DNA from: Pseudoalteromonas xiamenensis
Lineage (GTDB): Bacteria; Pseudomonadota; Gammaproteobacteria; Enterobacterales; Alteromonadaceae
Direction: 5' to 3'
Assembly (NCBI RefSeq): GCF_030994125.1
Contig: NZ_CP099917.1
Span: 2,245,001 to 2,295,000, forward strand
DNA length: 50,000 nucleotides
Part shown: one piece after another, positions 47,015 through 50,000 of the stretch
How positions within the stretch are numbered: the first letter of the stretch is position 1
Layout: each line of letters opens with the position of its first letter
Made by a program: the position numbers and the translations under genes
The notes under the pieces: model-generated
Told to the model about the DNA's origin: nothing
What the model saw: only the letters and a program-made list of their open reading frames with translations
The model's database searches: none

Positions 47015-48838
47015 ATGATTAAAAAAATCGGTTTATTTGCAGGTGTTGTTGGTGTGGCTGCTTTATTGGTTGTAGCAATCATGCAACCGCGACAAGAGAG
47101 CGCGTCAACCGACAGTACACCTAGTCATCCTGAGATACAGGCTTACCAGTTTGAGTTGAACTCGAGTGGCAGTTTAAATAGTGGAGCTATTATGTCGGCC
47201 TTGTTTAACAGCCCTGTGAATGCACCTCTGCAACGCATTGAAGAAAACATCTCCGGCATAATCGTATTGCAACATACGGATGCTCAGCCGACGAAACGAA
47301 TCGCGTACTTAAAAATGCTAAAAGGCACTGACCCAGAAATTGCGATGGAGTTAGCAAAAGCGGTGTTAGTAGAAAAGACGAATAACGGAGCTTGGCAACT
47401 GGATGAGACTGAATTCACCTACAGTGAGCCGCAGCGTGATTTACTGCTTAATTTATTTTCAAAATTACAAGTAGTCAGAGACGATGAATCAGCCTCTATT
47501 TGGCAAACGACGGAACAGGATAATGTGGGGTTCTACCATGCGACTTATAAACAAGAAGATGCAAAACACCTAGAGCGAATTAAAACCGACTATTTACAAG
47601 GCCAAACTCGTAGTCAGACGATGTTCGACTTACCAAACTCAATACTTTCGCTCAAAGAAAGCGTCGACCAAATTACGCTGAATGTACATACAACTCTTGT
47701 CGATTCGGTGGTTTCGACACAAAGAATAGAGATTCAACAAGGGAGTGAGCGGGTCATGGAATTAACTCAGCACATTACCTTAACTGCAACACGTGTTGAT
47801 AAAAAACTTGAACACAGCATATCCATGGACGAGTTACGAGCACAATATCAGCAACCCCAACGTGCTCAACATGCTAGCCAGCGCAAACAAGCTCTAAGTT
47901 TTGATAGTAACAGTGATATAGTGACTTGGTTTTCTAAAGCGATAATTGCCGACGAAGATCAAGCGATTGAACAGTTAACGGCATGGTTTCGCGAAAATCC
48001 AGAGCAAGTGCGTGCACTGATTGAGTATATGAATACACATCTTGCTGAAATCTCGGATGAAGTAGATTTACGGCTGTGGTACGCAATGACTGAATCGGGT
48101 ACGGTTGAAGCGCAGCAAGCGTTTGCTGATGCAATGTCAAAGAACGAATTCGATCTTCTTATTCGTACTCGAGCGATTGTTTATAGTCATGATTTCGTTC
48201 GGCCCACTCAGGGGTTAATCGATGGGTTGTGGTGGGTGTATGAGCATAAAGCGAATGATGGATCACAGGATGAAAAAGAGCTGTCGAGTATGGCACTTTA
48301 CGCGTTGGGGTCACTTATCAATGCAAATGAAGTTGACGAACAGATACAACATTCGTTAAGCAAAGCAATGCTACGACGTTTAGATACCGCAAACACTGAA
48401 GAGCAAGCCAGTGAAGTATTAATTGCACTCAGTAATTCAAGGATGCCACGTTTTATAGAGACGTTTGAACAGTACACCGTAAACAAGAGTGATCGAGTTG
48501 TTGCGAGCGCGTTTGAATCATTGGCAAATTTAGAATTACCCGATGCGACGGATGCTTTAGTCGACAAGTTGGATTCGGTTGAGTCGGAAAGTTTGCGTGA
48601 AAACGCAACCAAGTCATTAGTCAATGCAGTCCCGACGGAAAAAAGTATTCAGTGGGCGAGCAGCCGATTAAACCTCACACAAAACGTTTCAGAGCAGGGC
48701 AACCTTATTCAGTATTTAGGTAAATACAGTAGTGACTACCCAGAAGCAGAGAAATCATTGCAGCAGTTACTCAAGCAGCCTAATTTGACCCTTCAACAAA
48801 AGCGATTGATCTATCGCTATGTCGCACCAAGACAGTAA
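47015..48838 (+). CDS. Membrane-anchored protein with HEAT-like C-terminus
   Basis: ATG 47015 (MIKKIGLFAGVVGVAALL) gives 607 aa, and a longer frame from 46976 would translate through the terminator hairpin. A signal anchor (about 5-25) leads into a beta-rich region (about 40-280) with 'ELNSSGSLNSGAIMSALFNS' and 'FYHATYKQED'. A helical array follows to the end (about 300-600), with HEAT-like units such as 'DRVVASAFESLANLELPDAT' and 'ALVDKLDSVESESLRENATK'. No enzymatic motif is seen. The order of a beta sheet region then a helical superhelix is reminiscent of large lipid-transfer proteins, but that is only a shape analogy. It follows the giant surface-protein gene and probably works with it. 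Confidence 0.75.
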   Translation: MIKKIGLFAGVVGVAALLVVAIMQPRQESASTDSTPSHPEIQAYQFELNSSGSLNSGAIMSALFNSPVNAPLQRIEENISGIIVLQHTDAQPTKRIAYLKMLKGTDPEIAMELAKAVLVEKTNNGAWQLDETEFTYSEPQRDLLLNLFSKLQVVRDDESASIWQTTEQDNVGFYHATYKQEDAKHLERIKTDYLQGQTRSQTMFDLPNSILSLKESVDQITLNVHTTLVDSVVSTQRIEIQQGSERVMELTQHITLTATRVDKKLEHSISMDELRAQYQQPQRAQHASQRKQALSFDSNSDIVTWFSKAIIADEDQAIEQLTAWFRENPEQVRALIEYMNTHLAEISDEVDLRLWYAMTESGTVEAQQAFADAMSKNEFDLLIRTRAIVYSHDFVRPTQGLIDGLWWVYEHKANDGSQDEKELSSMALYALGSLINANEVDEQIQHSLSKAMLRRLDTANTEEQASEVLIALSNSRMPRFIETFEQYTVNKSDRVVASAFESLANLELPDATDALVDKLDSVESESLRENATKSLVNAVPTEKSIQWASSRLNLTQNVSEQGNLIQYLGKYSSDYPEAEKSLQQLLKQPNLTLQQKRLIYRYVAPRQ

Positions 48839-48977
48839 GTAAGTTGTCTGTATCGTCTGTTGACGCGTGATTGCATTCAGTCACGTGTCAAGTTTGCGTG
48901 TTCAAAGCATTAAAAATGATTGATGGATCAGGGAAATAGAAAGATAAAGTAGATTCAGAAATAGGGGAGAGGAAGAA

Positions 48978-49054
48978 TGGTCGGCATAGCAGGATTTGAA
49001 CCTGCGACCCCTGACACCCCATGACAGTGCGCTACCAGGCTGCGCTATATGCCG
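48978..49054 (-). tRNA. tRNA-Pro (GGG)
   Basis: This is a 77-nt tRNA on the minus strand with encoded CCA. The anticodon loop reads ATGGGGT, giving anticodon GGG. A T-T mismatch in the anticodon stem is also seen in the E. coli tRNA-Pro(GGG). The 5' acceptor strand CGGCATA pairs with TATGCCG. Confidence 0.95.
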
Positions 49055-49166
49055 ACAACGGGCCTTACTATACGGAGATTTTTTTAAAAGGCAACTGCTT
49101 AGGTGTTGATTGCACACTTAATAATCGGAAGGTAGGCGCTACTTTTACCTAGCGCCGAAAATGAAT

Positions 49167-50000
49167 CTAATGCCAAATGCCTTTAGGTAAAGTTTTAGCA
49201 AGATGCGGATGTTTGCTCGGGTCGAACGTTGGAATTTGTCCAGCTTTTAATTGCGATTGATAATCTTTAGTTAGCCAAATCACGACGCCTGAAAGCATAA
49301 ATAAAGCGATAACGTTAATAATCGCCATAAAACCCATGGATACGTCTGCCAGTGTCCAGACAATGCCAAGTTCACTGAGTGAGCCCCACATCACCATACC
49401 AAGTACACACAAACGGAATAACATTAATCCCTTTTCATGGTTATGTTCTAGAAACAGTAAATTTGTCTCGGCATAGGAATAGTTCGCGACAATAGAGGTG
49501 AATGCGAAGAATAAAATCGCAATCGCGATGAAACTCGCCCCCCATTCGCCAACATGACTGACAAGAGCCGCCTGCGTTAGTGCGATGCCGGTCAGCTCTG
49601 AACCTGGAGCATAGGCTTCTGAAAGCAAAATTATTGCCGCTGTCGCGCTACAAATAACGAGCGTATCAACAAATACCCCTAGCATTTGCACATAACCTTG
49701 TGATGCTGGGTGATTTGGGTTTGGCGTCGCTGTAGCGGCTGCGTTTGCTGCACTACCCATACCCGCTTCATTGGAAAACAAACCGCGTTTAATTCCTTGG
49801 ATCATGGCTTGCATTACGGCGTAACCGATTGCGCCAGCACCTGCTTGTTCCATGCCAAATGCACTATGAACTATTTTTACAAACACGGATGGTAATAACT
49901 CGGCATTTATTGCACATATATAGAGTGCGAGTAATAGATAGGCGAGCGCCATGAAAGGCACAACCAGTTCAGCAAAGCGAGAAATGGTTTTTAAACCACC
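49167..50000 (-). CDS. Na+/alanine symporter family protein (AGCS), 5' end outside window
   Basis: The frame remains open to the window edge, so the N-terminal part is missing and at least 277 residues are present. 'FAELVVPFMALAYLLLALY', 'IKRGLFSNEAGMGSAANAAA' and 'SQGYVQMLGVFVDTLVICSA' are the hallmarks of the alanine or glycine:cation symporter family. It imports small neutral amino acids with sodium at the inner membrane. The C-terminus is complete. Which amino acid it carries cannot be told. Confidence 0.93.
   Translation of the reverse strand, partial: GGLKTISRFAELVVPFMALAYLLLALYICAINAELLPSVFVKIVHSAFGMEQAGAGAIGYAVMQAMIQGIKRGLFSNEAGMGSAANAAATATPNPNHPASQGYVQMLGVFVDTLVICSATAAIILLSEAYAPGSELTGIALTQAALVSHVGEWGASFIAIAILFFAFTSIVANYSYAETNLLFLEHNHEKGLMLFRLCVLGMVMWGSLSELGIVWTLADVSMGFMAIINVIALFMLSGVVIWLTKDYQSQLKAGQIPTFDPSKHPHLAKTLPKGIWH

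Overview
The window reads as a chromosomal segment of a marine-type gammaproteobacterium, most likely Vibrionaceae or a close relative. The evidence is the gene order yrfG/nudE/cysQ, yheU-yheT, yheS-yheV-slyX-fkpA, rsd next to hemE, and desaturase-sthA beside fabR. A leuABCD operon with a leucine-rich leader, initiator tRNA copies and a GlyGly-CTERM (rhombosortase-type) signal agree with this. Genus and species cannot be fixed from the sequence alone.

Layout. 1-2490: the 3' two thirds of a 23S rRNA gene, 5S rRNA, a terminator, an apparent relic of a second 5S gene and a second terminator. 2675-5197: nucleotide-metabolism genes (yrfG, nudE, cysQ) and three tandem initiator tRNA-Met genes with a good promoter. 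5335-13818: housekeeping genes (M19 dipeptidase, yheU, yheT, a DUF3149 microprotein, a TIGR02444 protein, yheS, yheV, slyX, a WD40 lipoprotein, fkpA, rsd). 13819-14285: the rsd-hemE gap, where nudC might be expected. It instead holds a candidate ~100-nt small RNA on the minus strand. 14286-15353: hemE.

15536-20223 is an accessory region. A tightly coupled plus-strand operon encodes a phage-type GH19 lysozyme/chitinase, a double lamin-tail-domain protein and a multi-pass membrane protein. It converges on a minus-strand operon of two DUF2589 proteins and an unrecognised 117-aa protein. No phage structural gene is present, and I regard this as one of the two best candidates for an undescribed system. 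20355-27389 holds transport and regulation: a frameshifted AraC regulator divergent from an MFS transporter, then a regulator, DcaP-like porin, family-3 binding protein and SLC1-type symporter. The regulator is a chimera of a degenerate sigma-54-type AAA+ domain and an AraC DNA-binding domain. No ABC permease or ATPase accompanies the binding protein.

27677-31291 is a membrane-lipid and redox locus: sthA, a fatty acid desaturase with a clear promoter and FabR-like operator, and divergent fabR. 31620-36433 is the leucine operon (leuL attenuator, leuABCD). 36528-38062 holds three small envelope or accessory genes. 38333-48838 is the other top candidate: a 2865-residue secreted protein with Ig/cadherin-like, VCBS-like and about 20 calcium-binding DxDxDG repeats. 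It has an internal GlyGly-CTERM-like sorting signal followed at once by a second signal-peptide-like segment and a further ~700-residue domain. Next to it is a membrane-anchored HEAT-repeat-like protein whose start lies 10 nt behind an intrinsic terminator. The window ends with tRNA-Pro(GGG) and a truncated Na+/alanine symporter gene.

Functions rest on recognised motifs and gene order read by eye. No database search, structure prediction or RNA folding was run.
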